From positions 186,001 to 250,000 of the forward strand of contig CM026562.1 in NCBI GenBank assembly GCA_015143295.1: a stretch of DNA of 64,000 nt. The letters are read 5' to 3'. This stretch comes from Tetracentron sinense (lineage: Eukaryota > Streptophyta > Magnoliopsida > Trochodendrales > Trochodendraceae). Each line of letters begins with the position of its first letter. Position 1 is the first letter of the stretch. Below the pieces are notes generated by a model. The model saw nothing but the letters and a program-made list of their open reading frames with translations, was not told the DNA's origin and did no database searches. The position numbers and the translations under genes are program-made. Positions 11,099 through 22,511 of this stretch are shown in pieces.

Positions 11099-12306
11099 CA
11101 AGGTTCTGAATGTCGATATCGCTCGACATGTCGAGCCATGGAAAAAAGATATATCGGAAGATATATCGTTTATCGGTGATTTTTGGAAAAAATGACAAAA
11201 AATAGGATAAAATATGGAATTTTGCAATGAAACTCAGGAAATGTTCAAATAGATGTTAATACACCTTTTAGAATAAAAACATTTAAAAAATTCTAACCAT
11301 AGTTAAAGGGAGTTAAAAGGGAACACGATAATTTTTTTTTTCAAAAATTCTAAAAAGCAAGGTTAGATGCGTTAGTGAATCTTAAGCATCTAACCTTGGC
11401 TTTTAGAAAAAAAATTAGAAAAGATGAACGTGTCCCTTTTTAACCTCTTTAACTGTGGTTAAGATTCACTCACTCTTAGGGTAAAAATATCTAACCTTGG
11501 ATTTTAGAAAAAAATAAATAAAAAATTTAATGTGACTTTTATTTCCTTTTAATCGTGATTAAGGTTCACTAACCCTTAAGTGTCTAACCTTGATTTAAAA
11601 AAAAAAAATTAATGTGTCCCTTTTAAATCGCTTTAACTATGGTTAAGATTAACTAACCCCTAGGAGTAAAGCATCTAACATTGATTTGTTTTAAAAAAAA
11701 ATTAAACCTATCTTTTAAATCCCTTTAATTGTGGTTAGGGTTCACTAACCCTTAGTGTTAAAGAATCTAACCCTTTTTAGAGTATGGAAGTATGTTAAAT
11801 AAGACTTTTGGAGTGACATTAGCATTACCCTTTTAAGGGTTTAAAACATGAGTGACATTAGCATTATCCTTTAAGGTTTTAAAAATGGAGTGACATTAGC
11901 ATAACCCTTTTAAGGGTTTAAAATAGATGCCTTCGATTATTTCTGATCAAACCTAAAAAAAAAGAGAAAGGAGTAGAGCTCCGAAAGGAAGAGGGGAGAA
12001 GGGTAGTCGGCGAAGGCTACGGCGACGACAATCGGCTCAGGTATGTACCCACGGCCACCTCTTGTTCCTTCTCTCTTCTCTACACTTTTGAACTTTTTTT
12101 TTTTTTCTCTAAATCAAGTTTGAATCCAAGGGATTTGCTCGATATCGGGGAGTTATCGGAGATATATCACCGATATCGGCGATATATCTCCGATAACTCC
12201 CGACAACGTGTAAAAATTTCCTTATAGGGTATCGACGTGTCGACCATGTCCGAAACCGACAAATATCGGCGATATATCACCGATATTATCGATTTTTAGA
12301 ACCTTG
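11099..12306. mobile_element. hAT-like non-autonomous element 2 (1.2 kb)
   Basis: It starts CAAGGTTCTGAATGTCGATA and ends TATCGATTTTTAGAACCTTG, giving CAAGGTTCT terminal inverted repeats between near-identical 8-bp flanks. The subterminal zones at 11110-11180 and 12140-12290 are packed with GATATATC/CGATATATCG dyads. The interior holds a tandem array of 110-120-bp units at about 11285-11770 (each with AACCTTG..TTTAGAAAAAA and TTAACTGTGGTTAAG) and three 38-40-bp units at 11808-11925 (GAGTGACATTAGCAT). No transposase coding remains. A GA-rich stretch at 11955-12040 could be an old leader exon. Confidence 0.65.
11285..11770. repeat. Tandem array, about four 110-120-bp units
   Basis: Units share TCTAACCTTG, a TTTAGAAAAAA run, a GTGTCCCTTTTAA block and a TTAACTGTGGTTAAGATTCA block. 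Copies have diverged by substitutions and small indels. Confidence 0.6.
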
Positions 12307-12314
12307 GCCTATAA

Positions 12315-13465
12315 GCAATGGTCTTAATTACATTAAGTATGATCTACCTTTACCCAAACACTCCCGTTTAAACTACAATTTTGGCAGGGGTAGTTTGGTA
12401 ATTTCCAGCCATCCAAAATTTCTGGAACTTTAAGGGTGGATTCTAGATGACCCAAAGTACTAAGTGTCCAAATTTGTACTTAATCCGATAAAAATTGACC
12501 TCTCTAGAGTAGTTCAAACTTCAAAGTGACAGTTATGGTTGTTAAATCGTTGTGATTTGTGATTCAAATTGCATTACTGGTAAAACGATTCAAATCTCAG
12601 GTGAAAATCATAATTGGTTAAATCTCATTCGATTTGCGATTTAGATTATGATGTGCGATTCAATTGAACAATTCGAGCATGTAACCCTTGTTATAGGTCG
12701 ATACTTAAAAAATATTTTTAAATGTTTTCTATTCTTTCAAATTTCTAAAGGTACTTAATGTTTTCTAAGAAGAGAGAAGAAACGACAAAACTCCTATTAC
12801 GGACATACCAAAACCTCCTATTAGGGTTTTCTCTCTGTTGCTGTGAAACGGGAGAAAAAAAGAGAAACAAGAAAGAGGAAAAAGATGATGGATAGTTTGG
12901 TCTTTTTTATTGTACAAGTCTTTTGATATTTGATTTCATAATACATGATTACATGAGTTTACTTTTGTTGATTTGTCTTTGATGATATTAAGCTTTTTGT
13001 GGCTAAATCTCAGCAATGATTAAAAAACGATGTAAATTACAAAAAAATGTAATAATATCACCAATTTATAAAATCATCAACCTAACTTCAAAACATTCAC
13101 CATAAATAGAATATGATAACTCAACTTTCCCTCAAAACATATAAACTGGTTGAAAAAGAAGAAAATCTCGATATTTTGAAAGTGGAAAAAGAGTTTAAAT
13201 CGTGATATTTTGTAAATCTTGCAATATTTATACGATAAAAAGAGAAAATTGTATTTCTTACGAGTTTTGTAAATTACTGCGATAAAATTGGAGTTTTAAA
13301 CTTTAGATTTTTTCTCAGTTTTTCTCTAGAGAAATTTGGTATTTCTCGCGAGATTTGTAACAATGTTCTCTATAGAGTCAAGAATTGCTGCATCTAAGAA
13401 CCATACACTGCAGTTCAAAACTATAATTACTGTCTTCAGAGAATTTATTGAACAAGTTTGTGCAG
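12315..13465. other. AT-rich region upstream of the host exons; degenerate repeats only
   Basis: Sequence at 12540-12700 repeats GTGATTTGTGATTCAAAT-like words and 13140-13340 repeats TCGTGATATTTTGTAAAT-like words, which suggests another decayed element. A short GA/CT-rich block with AGGGTTTTCTCTCTG lies near 12815-12880 and resembles a plant 5' leader, but no start codon in a plausible frame follows. No exon for the N-terminal part of the O-fucosyltransferase was recognised here. Confidence 0.45.
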
Positions 13466-16400
13466 GCATTTACAAAAGCAGTGGTTTTTTAAGAGTATCT
13501 TGCAATGGCGGCCTGAACCAAATGCGAGCTGCGGTTTGTATATTTACCCAACTTCCTTTTAATTTCTAAAAGTCATCCAACATTACAGTTCTCTGCAATG
13601 CCGGTGACTGGATGCTGTATCTTAATTATTTGGATATTTCTGCTGGACTTTTTAAATTTCTTGTATTGGGTCAATTGCAGATCTGTGATATGGTGACTGT
13701 TGCCCGCTACCTCAATCTAACGCTACTGATTCCAGAGCTTGATAAAACATCATTCTGGGCTGATCCAAGGTACGGTTATTTCTTTTTAAATTTTCTATCA
13801 GGGTGGAAAAACTTGTTACCTTTAATCCACACTCCAGCTATAAAATTATTGACCATGGCAAGGTGAAGTGTTAGACTTGGATGAGTTATGAATTCTACTT
13901 AAATGTTCAAAACATTTGAAATGTTGATGCTGCCTTTGGAAAAGAAATATAGAATGTATTTTTTTTTTCTATACAGAATGCCCAAATGTGGCCGAGTTAC
14001 ATATGACTCGAGTGAGTCACAAATTCTGAAGAAAACGCAGAAAAAGTTTGCTGATTGTTTCATCATCCTTTTTATAGGCCTCACCAATTTGGGCACTCTA
14101 TTAACATGATACTCGGTATTCTTAGAATGACTTGACCACGAATTGAAGTTGTTGTTCACCCTTAGTCTGTGTGAAGCTGTACTGTTACATTGGAAATGCC
14201 GTTTTTCTTTTTTATATTCCTTTTCTTTTGGCAGTGATTTCAAGGATATATTTAATGTCAAGCACTTCATCAAGTCATTAAGAAATGAAGTACGGATCAT
14301 CAAATCGCTTCCAGAAAAGTTTAACCGGAAAAGCCGCAAGTTCTTCTCTATGCCTCCTGTAAGCTGGTCGAATGAAAAATACTACCTGAAACAGGTTAGA
14401 GTAATGGAGGAATTGATTGTTCATATGAATGTCTTACCTAGTCTTCATGAAAAACTTGTGAGCATTTGTTCTGATTGCAGATCTTACCACTTTTCCGCAA
14501 ACACAGAGTGATCAATTTCAACAAGACAGATGCTCGCCTTGCGAACAATGGCCTTCCTGCTGAACTCCAGAGACTACGTTGCCAAGTTAATTATCAGGCA
14601 TTGAGGTTTACTCCTCAGATTGAGTCCCTAGGAAACAAGCTCATTTCAATGCTTAAAAAAAGTGGGTTTTTTGTTGTTCTGCATCTGCGATACGAAATGG
14701 ATATGCTGGCATTTTCTGGTTGTACTCATGGATGCTCTCTCATAGAGACTGAGGAGCTCACCAGGATGAGGTCACTTACCACTCAGTCGTAGGACAATTT
14801 ATTTCTTTGTGTAATATTTGGTCATGCAGTGGAAAATGGAACTTCATGCATCCTTCCCCAGAGCCTCCAAATTGGGAGTTAAGCGATGTTTCTAGACCAG
14901 AAATTAGCTTATTTGATGACCCTGACCATCCAATGTATGGATCATCCAGTAAACTGTCCAGTAAATTAGTCCACCTGTTCAAACTCCAAAAGTAGCTCAC
15001 GAAGTGGATGGTCCAGATCCAATTGCTTGTGTGTACATTTGATGGAAAGGGGTGGAAGCATGAAGTTCATGTTGAACCTTATTGTCAAATCCCTAATCTT
15101 CTTTGTTTAAATATTCTCATCAACTTATTTTATTATACCATGCATTGGTGGTGAATTTACAGGTATACTTATCCATGGTGGAAGGAGAAGGAGATTGTGT
15201 CTGAGAAGAAAAGACTGGATGGCCTGTGTCCTCTTACACCAGAGGAAACTAAATTGGTCCTCCAAGCGTTAGGATTTACAAGGAACACTCGAATATATAT
15301 TGCTTCCGGCGAAATCTATGGTGGTGAAAGAAGGTTAGGTGCTTTGCGGGCTGCATATCCTAATATTGTAAGTGTTTTAATTATTGGTTATACAAGAGTG
15401 CAAAGGCTACAATATATTTGGGAACACAAAATGAAATAATTTTTCATGTGATCCCGCCAAAGCACTCAGTTCTCAGGATGAGTTAAACATGTCTAGTCTT
15501 AGTAGCTATCTTGCATAGACACGGACACGGGTGTTGCCCAAAAAAAGATTTGGGGACATGGTCATATATTTTAATTATTGTAATTTTTGTAAACAACACG
15601 AAATAATGTTTTACAAACTACAATCATCAAACAATACAAATAAGACATGAACTAAAGCAAATGAACATATATTAATTCTAAATGTTAATGGCTTAATGTT
15701 AATCTCAAAGAGCATTAATTTAAAATCTGAATTTTCTAATAGAATGAACAACTATAAATAAAACAAGTAAACAACTATCAAAACTAATCTGCATCCCTGA
15801 ATGTTTTGATGATTAAAATTTGACTCTTGAACTGTTTGTAGAAAATAATGTTTGAAGCATAGTTTCCAGAGCGAGAAGCAAACTAGTGGTGTAAATAGGA
15901 AGTTGGTATCAGATCTTCCAAAGTTGACCTCGGGCGTTAATTTCGAGACCATTTGGATTGTAGTCCACAAGTTTCTTTGAGCAACAATAGGGGGTATTAA
16001 TTGGTTCTCAATGACTTTACGATTGATATCGTGGAATATTAGGGGATTTGAGAATGAGAACAAGAGGAGGGTGGTTGGTCGTTTGGTCAAATCACAAAGA
16101 CCAAATATTATATGTTTGCAATAAACTGAGATGGAAAATGTGTCTCACTATATGGCAGGTTAAATTTGGGGGTCAAATGGTTCAGATTGGATTCACTCCT
16201 TCGATGGGAGCTTCAGGAGGTATTCCTATAATGTAGGAGAAGGAAGCCTTTGAGGTGTTGGAGTCGGAAGTGGGGGCCTACTCGCTATCTATACTTTATA
16301 AACCCAGGGTGGAGGATTTCATGTGGGTCTTTACAGGTGTGTATGGTCCTTCCAAAAAGTTGAAAGTCCAGAGTCCTGGTAGGAATTGGATGATGTGAGT

Positions 16401-19400
16401 GGTAGATGGAGGCACCCTTGGAGTCTAGGTGGGGATTTTAATTCTTTGAGGTTCCCTCACGAGAATCTGGGAGGAACATAGGTCTCTTCGGATGAGGCAT
16501 TTGGAAGAGTTTATTTTACGTCGTCGTAGTCTGGCGGATTGCCCTCTTTAAGGTGCACAATTTACATGGTCAAATATGCAAGTGAATCCGGTGTTGTGTG
16601 ACTAGTGGGAGCTTGAATTTTCAAATGCAACACTATCTTCTCTGTCTAGACCTATATCTAATCACATTCCTTTATTATTAAAGACAGACAGGAGGTGTGG
16701 CGGTCCCAAACCATTCAAATTTGGAAACATGTGGCTACTGGCTAGAACACCCAGGATTCATGGAAATGGTTAAAGAGCTGTGGCTTGGATTATCGTTTTG
16801 GGGGGGTTAAAAAACACTATCTTTGGCCTTAATTTGAGAGCCTTGAAGCAAAGTATTAAACAGTGTAACAAGGAGGTGTTCGGTCTAATTCTTGAGAAAA
16901 TCAAAAATCTATTGACTGAAATTAAGGCCCTAGATTTGAAGGAGGAGATTGGAGGGTTATCCAACATTGAGGCTGGTAAAAGAGATGATGTAAAGCTGGA
17001 GAAGACCTTGAAGTTTGAGGAGATTAGTTGGAGGCAAAATCGCGTTTTCAATGGTTAATGGATGGAGATTGGAATACTAGGTTCTTTCACAAAATGACTA
17101 ATCAAAGGAAGAGGCAAAGTGGTCTAAATTACTAGTTGGAGGAATATGGGTAGAAAAAGAAGATGAGATTAGGAAGGCCTATATGGTCTATTACAAGGAT
17201 CTTTATGAGGAAACGCTGGAGTGTAGGCCAAGGGTGGAGGGGTTACATTTTGACAAGTTATTAGAGGTCTAGCGAGATAAGTTGGAGAGACCGTTTGAAG
17301 AGGAAGAAATTTGGCGGTCATCAGGAGCATAGATGGGGCTAAGACCCCAAGTCCAGACGAATTTTCTATATTATTTTTCAGAAAGTCTTGGGATATTGTA
17401 GGTAAGGACTTGATTGAGGTGATTAGAGAATTCCAAGATGAAGGGAAGTTTGATAAGTTTTTAAATAACACGTTTATCGTTCTCATTCCCAAGGTAGATG
17501 GTGCTAATGATTTAAAAAAATTTTGGTCAATCAGTCTAGTCGGAAGTATTTATAAAATCATTGCTAAACTTTTAGCATATTGTCTCCTTTTAGTCTTGGA
17601 TTCAATCATCTCCCCACCTCAAGGGGCTTTTGTGAGGGGCAGACAAATCCTAGATGACATGAATTTCCCTGTACTCATTTGTAAGATAGGTATGGAAAAG
17701 GCATGATATCATGTCAATTAGGACTTTCTCGATTATATTATGGGAAAAATAGGCTTTGGTATTAGACGGCGTAGATAGATTAGACATTGTATCTCATTGG
17801 TCTTATTCTTTGTCTTGGTTAATGGATGTCCTGTTGGTTACTTTAGGAGCTCTAGGGCTTGCGTCAAGGAGACCCTCTATCACTGTTCTTAGTTATCATG
17901 GTTACAGAAAACTTGAGTATGATGTTTGCGAGAATGAAAGTTTCAGTTTTAGAGGATTTTTCATGGGATTAGATTCGATGGTAATATCACATCTTCAATT
18001 CGAAAATGATACGTTAGTCTTTTGCAATGCATCGTGTAGACAATTGGTTTATCTCAAATGTCTTTTCCGGTGCTTTGAGGTTATCTTTGGTCTTAGGATT
18101 AATCTTGGGAAGAGCGTCATTTTTGGAGTGGGTGATGTCCCAAATGTAGGCGAACTTGCGTCTTTGTTGGGTTGTAAAGCAGGTACTCTACCCGCTTCTT
18201 ACTTAGGGTTGCCTCTTGGAGCTTGATTCAAATCTATTGAGGCATGGAATGCAATCCTAACTCGTTTTTCAAAGAAGTAGAAGGATGGAAATTTTTGTAC
18301 CTATCAAAAGGAGGTCGACTCAATCTTTTGAAAAGCACCTTAGTAGCCTCCTATATATATTATGTCTATTCTAACTATTCCTATCTCTGTGATTGTCAAA
18401 TTGGAAAGATGACAGAAAATTCCTTTGGAATGAATGAGTTGAAAAACATAAATATGATTTGTTGGAATAGAAGGTTGTAATTTATCCAATTAAGTTGGGA
18501 GGGCTGAATTTTCAACCTCCGGTGAAGGTAAATAAGGCTTTATTGGGCAACTGGTTATGGAGGTTTGGAGAGAAAATGGATAACCTTTCAAGAAAGGTAA
18601 TAGTGGCAAGATATGGGGTTACGTCAGCTTCGGAGCCTAAAGTAGTGAAAGGGCCATATAGGGTTGGCCTATGATAAGCCATCCTTAATGTGCTCACGAC
18701 TTTCTCCAAACTCCTTAGGGTTAGGGTGGGGAACAGTTTTGAGGTCAGGTTTTAGGAAGACATTTGGTGTGGCCATGTGGGTCATAGTTATAGTCGGGGT
18801 TCCGAAATAATTCAGCAGGGGTCAAGTTCGGAAAAAATCGGGAAACATTCAAGAAAAATTCGGAAAAAATAAAATGTAAATTAATAATTATAAAATTATA
18901 TAGAATAATTTGATTAAAAAATATACAAAATAAGTCTTTTTTTTTTAATAATTTGGGAACTTCGAGAATAATTCGGGAATAATTCGAGAAATTCACGAAT
19001 TCAAAAATTCATGAGTAATTTGGCAACCCAAAAATTCGCAAGGACCGTGGCATCAATGCACCTTTTCTTCGATACTTATATAACGACGTTTTTTGTTACA
19101 AGGGTGTGGGCAGAGTTCCTACAAAAGAACTTCCGAAATATCTTCTCCTTAGCTTTGGCCAAAAATCTATCTGTGACTTCATGTTTTCAAGGGAGCGGCG
19201 AAATTGCAACCTGGTCTGCTAGGTTTAGACATAACCTAACAGATTGGGAAGTAGAAGAACTTCTTAGAATGTTCAATCGTGTGTCTTGTGTCTACCTGTG
19301 TCTACATAGAAGGGATGCTAGAGTATGATTAAAGGATAACAAATGGTAGTTCACTATGAGATCCTTTCTACAGTCATTACGGGTCTATCCCTACTCTCCT

Positions 19401-22400
19401 TTCCATATCAAGGTATATGGAATCTGGGTATTCCATCTAAGGTATCTTTTTTCCTCTAGACAGCCATGCTGGATAAGATCCTCACATGCTAGGGCTGCAT
19501 TCAAGCCAAGCTAGCTCGTCCGCTCGACTCAGCTCATTTAAGGCAAGCTCAAAATGGAATTTCAAACTCGAACGAATCAAGCCAAGCTTTTATTTATGCT
19601 CGAATGTTTAAACAAGCCAAGTTCAAGCCAAACCTTGTTGGATTCGGTTCGGCTTGTTTAGGGCTTGGTTCAGCTTGAGCTCAACTCGGCTCGGCTCAAA
19701 ATATTATACCTACATATACACACACAATATTTTTGGATAATTTTATTCATATTATTACAAAATAATATTTTTGACCTCTCTTTATCATAGATTTTAATAA
19801 TTTTTAATTTGTAATAAATAAGTTTAAGAAATAGTAAGAACAAAAAAATAAGTTAAAAAGCTTTAACTCTCTACTCTTTGGATGGAAGGACTACCCCCAA
19901 ATCATATTTTCGTATATGAATGTATTAATTTTTTATAGTTTCTTGTATTACGATTTATTAATAAATAGTTTTTAAAAATCATGTAAAATTAAAAATAATT
20001 CCGTGAATCAAGCTTGAGCCAACCCGGGTTTGGCTAGGCTCGAATAAAGTTCAAGCTTGAACGGAGCTCGAACTCTATCAAGCCTGTTCAAGCCAATCTC
20101 AAGCCTAAACATTCGAGCTCAAATTAAGCTCAAGCCAAGCTCAAGCTAAGCTCGAGCATGTTCAAGCCAAGCTCAAACTTGACCAAGTTTAGCTCAGCTC
20201 GGCTCGAATACACTCCCGCATGTGACTATTTGCAACATAGAAGTTGGAGGATGGTCAATAGTTGTTTTCTATGCCTCGAGGTGGAGGAGTCGGTTGACTA
20301 TCTCCTTCTTCATTGTTCTTTTGCTCATGTCATTTGGGGCCAATTCCTTTGCCAATTAGGTTCCATTTGGATCTTTCCTGGCTCCCTTCAAACTTCTTTA
20401 TCAGGTTGGTTTTTGATTATTTGGAAGGTCCAATTTCGGTGATTTGGGTAATGTTTCTGGGGCCATAGGGTGATCTCTTTGGAAGAAAGAAACAGATGAG
20501 TGTTTGATGGTATTGATTTTATTGAGGGTAGTGTACCAGAAAGCTACACAGTGACTCCTAGCTTGGTGTGCCATAAAAAAGGATTTTTGATTATTATGCC
20601 TTTTGTTTTTCTTCTCTCCTTGCTACTTGGTCTTTGGTTCATATTCTGTGTGAATCTTTGATCTACTTTTGATTGTTGTACTATTTGCATGTTTCTATTT
20701 ATATCATGGCTTGATTACCTATAAAAATAATCTTTAGGAAACGAAAAACGAGAATTGAGATAAGAGCAACATTCCTATTATAGTATGGGCAGTTATACCT
20801 TATATTTTATCTTACATGAGATATTTGTGGAGAAGTAGGTGTGTTAGGTTCCAATTCAACGATACTTGCTCAGGGCTTACACACTAGGCTATAGAGTTTG
20901 ATCTATCACATCGCGCCCCACATATATAGCTCTCTGACTACTAATTGGGATATGATGGAAGCGATTTTGGGAAGGGAGGCTCTTGAGAAGCGAGCATCCC
21001 AACTTGTACATAGCTTTCGTGCAACTCTTGTTTGAAGCTATTCCTCTCTCTCCCCCCTTTTTTATTTTAGTTACAAGGGTCAATAATTCCTTTGTATGGA
21101 AAACAAATAGATAGTGATTCTTTTCATATTTCCTTCTTAGCTTCACTTTTTTGATAATGTGAGTTGCAATTTTTTGAAATTTATGCTAATTTTATGTAGT
21201 AATATGCATTTTTTTGTATAATAAGCATTGAAAGCTTATGGGCATCAGGCGTATCTGACTCTAAAATGCATGGATTCTTGTTGATATGAGTCACAACAGG
21301 CGTGTCTTTATCCGAATCCGTGTCCACGTGTTTCAACAGGGGACATGCCTATTGTCTTACAAGAATCTCTACCACATAGCTTACTAGTCTTTCTAGAATC
21401 CAATATTGTTTTCACTAATCTGTGTTTTAGGTGAGCAAGGAGATGCTTCTTAGTCTGGATGATTTGAGGCCTTTCCAGAATCACTCAATGCAGATGGCAG
21501 CACTGGACTATATGGTATCTGTTGCAAGTGATGTTTTCATTCCCACTTATGATGGAAATATGGCAAAAGTGGTTGAGGGACACCGCAGGTTTGTCTCGTC
21601 AAATACTGTTTACCTGGTTATATGCTTGAGTTCAAATACGTAGAAGGATGTATTAATAAGAGTCTACTCAAGAGTGAGACTTGTCCTGAAAGTCTTCCCA
21701 AGCTTTTGGAGTCCATAATGTTGCCCGAGTTGTTAAATCAGAATTCAGTTTAGGTACATGGTCTTGAAATAACTCTTATCAATCTGTCGTTCCCTTCCTA
21801 CCTGTGCCATACATTTGGCACATATAGGAAGATTGGGAGGCCATTTCCGAGTTCCACTTAAGAAAAATCTCTTGTAGGTCAATATAACCTCAACCAGGTG
21901 ATCTAAACCAATTAATCTGATTCAATTTTCTGGAAAGTTCAGAGAAATATGGATTAGTCGTATGGTTAAGATCATCTGATCTGGTTGAGTTTGCCTTGAA
22001 TATTTCATGTATTGACCCATGAACTGGTGTGTATACCTAGACCCGCATTTGCACCGTTTGTTTTATAAGGCACGGGATAGGATGTACCTTCCATCTCAGT
22101 TGAACACACTATCCCTCTTTATGGAACTAACCTGATTTCAAGAGCTGTGGGTTTTGAAAATAACTGAAATTATGTCACAATTTTTAGGGTAGTTCAAGTT
22201 CGTAACTTTAATTCTTGTGTGACACCCTCACAACTTCTTTTTTCTTCTACTTGTATAGGTATTTAGGCTTCCGGAAGACCATTCTTTTGGATCGGAGAGA
22301 ATTGGTGGAGCTGGTGGATCTGCATCAAAATAACACTCTCTCGTGGGAAGAATTCTCCTATGCTGTGAGACATGTTCATGAACATCGAATGGGTCAACCC

Positions 22401-22511
22401 ACGAGGAGGAAAGTCGTACAAGACAGACCGAAGGAAGAGGACTACTTCTATGCCAATCCTCAGGAATGCCTTGGACCCTTGCGTCCTGAATCTATAGTAG
22501 CCATTATCTGA
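13466..22511 (+). CDS. GDP-fucose O-fucosyltransferase family protein (seven 3' exons)
   Basis: Plant O-fucosyltransferase-like glycosyltransferase (DUF246/PF10250), a predicted Golgi type II membrane enzyme transferring fucose from GDP-fucose; its acceptor cannot be read here. Exons: 13466-13533, 13681-13769, 14235-14394, 14481-14770, 15163-15367, 21431-21588, 22259-22511, all with GT-AG introns and consistent phases. Motifs in order: [18 protein letters not shown] (nucleotide-binding start), [10 protein letters not shown]-like [68 protein letters not shown] (conserved His-Leu-Arg block), [43 protein letters not shown]-like [23 protein letters not shown], and [15 protein letters not shown]. 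The stop is at 22509-22511. Upstream exons with the membrane anchor were not found; they may lie beyond a transposon-filled intron or be lost. The first exon's 5' edge (acceptor TTTGTGCAG) is the least sure. All seven exons are open. Confidence 0.88.
15368..16010 (+). other. Start of intron 5, no coding sequence
   Basis: AT-rich intron DNA after the donor GTAAGT at 15368. At about 15516 the words AGACACGGACACGGG occur; an inverted relative (CCGTGTCCACGTG) lies near 21318 on the far side of LINE B, so an older small transposon may have hosted the LINE. Confidence 0.5.
18780..19050. mobile_element. Small AT-rich insertion in LINE B
   Basis: The LINE reading breaks off here and resumes at about 19070. 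The insert repeats words such as TTCGGGAATAATTCG and TTCGGAAAAAAT in both orientations, as a small MITE might. The edges are approximate. Confidence 0.4.
19489..20219. mobile_element. 731-bp MITE-like insertion, TTCAAGCC-rich
   Basis: It interrupts the LINE B zinc region between ATG at 19486-19488 and ATG at 20220-20222 (a possible 3-bp duplication). The ends share the core TGYATTCRAGCC as degraded inverted repeats. Both flanks of the insert are dense in AAGCTCGAGC/GAGCTCGGCTCG words, and the middle is AT-rich. The LINE reading on either side is contiguous without it. The superfamily is uncertain: a 3-bp duplication would fit CACTA or Harbinger, while the ends resemble some hAT MITEs. Confidence 0.6.
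20731..21430 (+). other. End of intron 5, no coding sequence
   Basis: Intron DNA between the LINE 3' end and the acceptor TGTGTTTTAG at 21421-21430. No domain was seen on either strand. Confidence 0.55.
21589..22258 (+). other. Intron 6 of the O-fucosyltransferase gene
   Basis: 670 bp between the donor GTTTGTC at 21589 and the acceptor ACTTGTATAG ending at 22258. Ordinary intron composition; nothing else seen. Confidence 0.7.

Larger units (their letters stand above)
16011..20730 (+). mobile_element. LINE B: near full-length L1 ORF2 in intron 5
   Basis: Starts with an endonuclease opening [20 protein letters not shown] at 16011 and includes a GGDFNSLR block near 16430. The linker at 16780-17058 contains [15 protein letters not shown]. 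The reverse transcriptase spans about 17310-18240, with [53 protein letters not shown] and [11 protein letters not shown] (the usual FADDT reads FENDT, so the enzyme is dead). The C-terminal zinc region is at about 18500-20450. ORF1 was not found. Many stops and frame changes. Two insertions split the C-terminal part (about 18780-19050 and 19489-20219). It lies in the same orientation as the host gene. The 3' end CTTGATTACCTATAAAAATA resembles LINE A. No target duplication was found. Confidence 0.85.

Noticed and set aside
13336-13569. ATG at 13336 as the start of the O-fucosyltransferase
   Set aside because: The residues before the conserved [11 protein letters not shown] stretch do not resemble the family and there is a good acceptor at 13465; kept as uncertain.
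14807-14995. 62-codon ORF between exons 14481-14770 and 15163-15367, with a possible acceptor at 14830
   Set aside because: The family sequence runs directly from ELTRMR to [10 protein letters not shown] across the longer intron; this ORF has no match to the family.
15843-20745. AATAAT words as a LINE B target duplication
   Set aside because: The match is too short and not placed at the element ends.
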